Shown: positions 63,992-64,000 of the stretch, piece by piece
Layout: each line of letters starts with the position of its first letter
Position numbering within the stretch: position 1 is the stretch's first letter
Origin: Streptomyces rishiriensis
GTDB taxonomy: Bacteria > Actinomycetota > Actinomycetes > Streptomycetales > Streptomycetaceae
DNA: 64,000 nt
Assembly: GCF_003112535.1 (NCBI RefSeq)
Contig: NZ_BEWA01000005.1
Span: forward strand, 562,013-626,012
Direction: 5' to 3'
Notes under the pieces: generated by a model
Seen by the model: only the letters and a program-made list of their open reading frames with translations
Database searches by the model: none
Told to the model about the DNA's origin: nothing
Made by a program: the position numbers and the translations under genes

Positions 63992-64000
63992 CTAAAAGGA

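Noticed and set aside
63948..64000. tRNA gene at the right edge
   Set aside because: The strong dyad lacks a cloverleaf and anticodon loop; its U-run and 17-pair stem make it a terminator.

Overview
The window is about 64 kb of very GC-rich DNA with the codon bias, GTG starts and 4-base stop/start overlaps typical of Streptomyces. Gene families agree: LAL-type LuxR regulator, DUF5999, GarA-like FHA protein, paired DUF881 proteins and an actinobacterial GDP-mannose pyrophosphorylase. It reads as ordinary chromosome. I see no insertion sequence, integrase, prophage, CRISPR array, rRNA or tRNA gene, and no secondary-metabolite cluster.

Layout, left to right. 0-4.1 kb: HxlR regulator, a lipoprotein, and a translationally coupled three-gene operon (Gfo/Idh dehydrogenase, DUF6807 protein, cupin) with a LacI-type palindrome upstream. 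4.5-12.3 kb: uppP, small proteins, a CPT-like kinase, lnt, a second Gfo/Idh protein and ung. 12.4-16 kb: a peptide/nickel-type binding lipoprotein and a two-gene SDR/FabG operon with a clear promoter. 16-17.1 kb: a coupled DUF3037/HipA-like kinase pair. 17.3-28.3 kb: accessory metabolism and regulation, with a Rieske lipoprotein, an isochorismatase-fold protein lacking its catalytic residues, flavin/PLP-oxidase-fold proteins, LysR, MocR and PadR regulators beside their likely targets, and two EamA exporters. 28.3-36.6 kb: membrane and stress proteins, a large MalT-like LuxR regulator, PhzF and CPBP proteins; short tandem repeats are concentrated here. 37.3-40.6 kb: a glutamate-cysteine ligase-like enzyme and small Streptomyces proteins. 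40.9-46.4 kb: a xylan-utilisation locus (LacI regulator, GH10 xylanase, ABC transporter) with repeated CGAAA-N-TTTCG operators. 46.7-49.3 kb: an APC permease and a di-Mop protein.

49.5-63.9 kb is a conserved actinobacterial block on the minus strand: CDP-alcohol phosphatidyltransferase, GDP-mannose pyrophosphorylase with a mutase-like tail, DUF881, small basic protein, DUF881, GarA-like FHA protein, FtsR-like MerR, DUF151, second MerR, DNA polymerase IV, and glycine decarboxylase under a tandem glycine riboswitch. Gene order matches the mycobacterial Rv1822-Rv1832 region as I remember it, except that gcvH is not here. This links glycine cleavage, 2-oxoglutarate/glutamate control (GarA), cell-division control (FtsR) and envelope precursor supply.

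Nothing stands out as a wholly new defence or biosynthetic system. The best leads are protein families with conserved folds but altered active sites (isochorismatase-like protein, mutase-like tail, CPBP protein), the HipA/DUF3037 pair, the PadR regulator with a glycine/phenylalanine-rich tail, the DUF6807 operon, and several unassigned operator palindromes between divergent genes.
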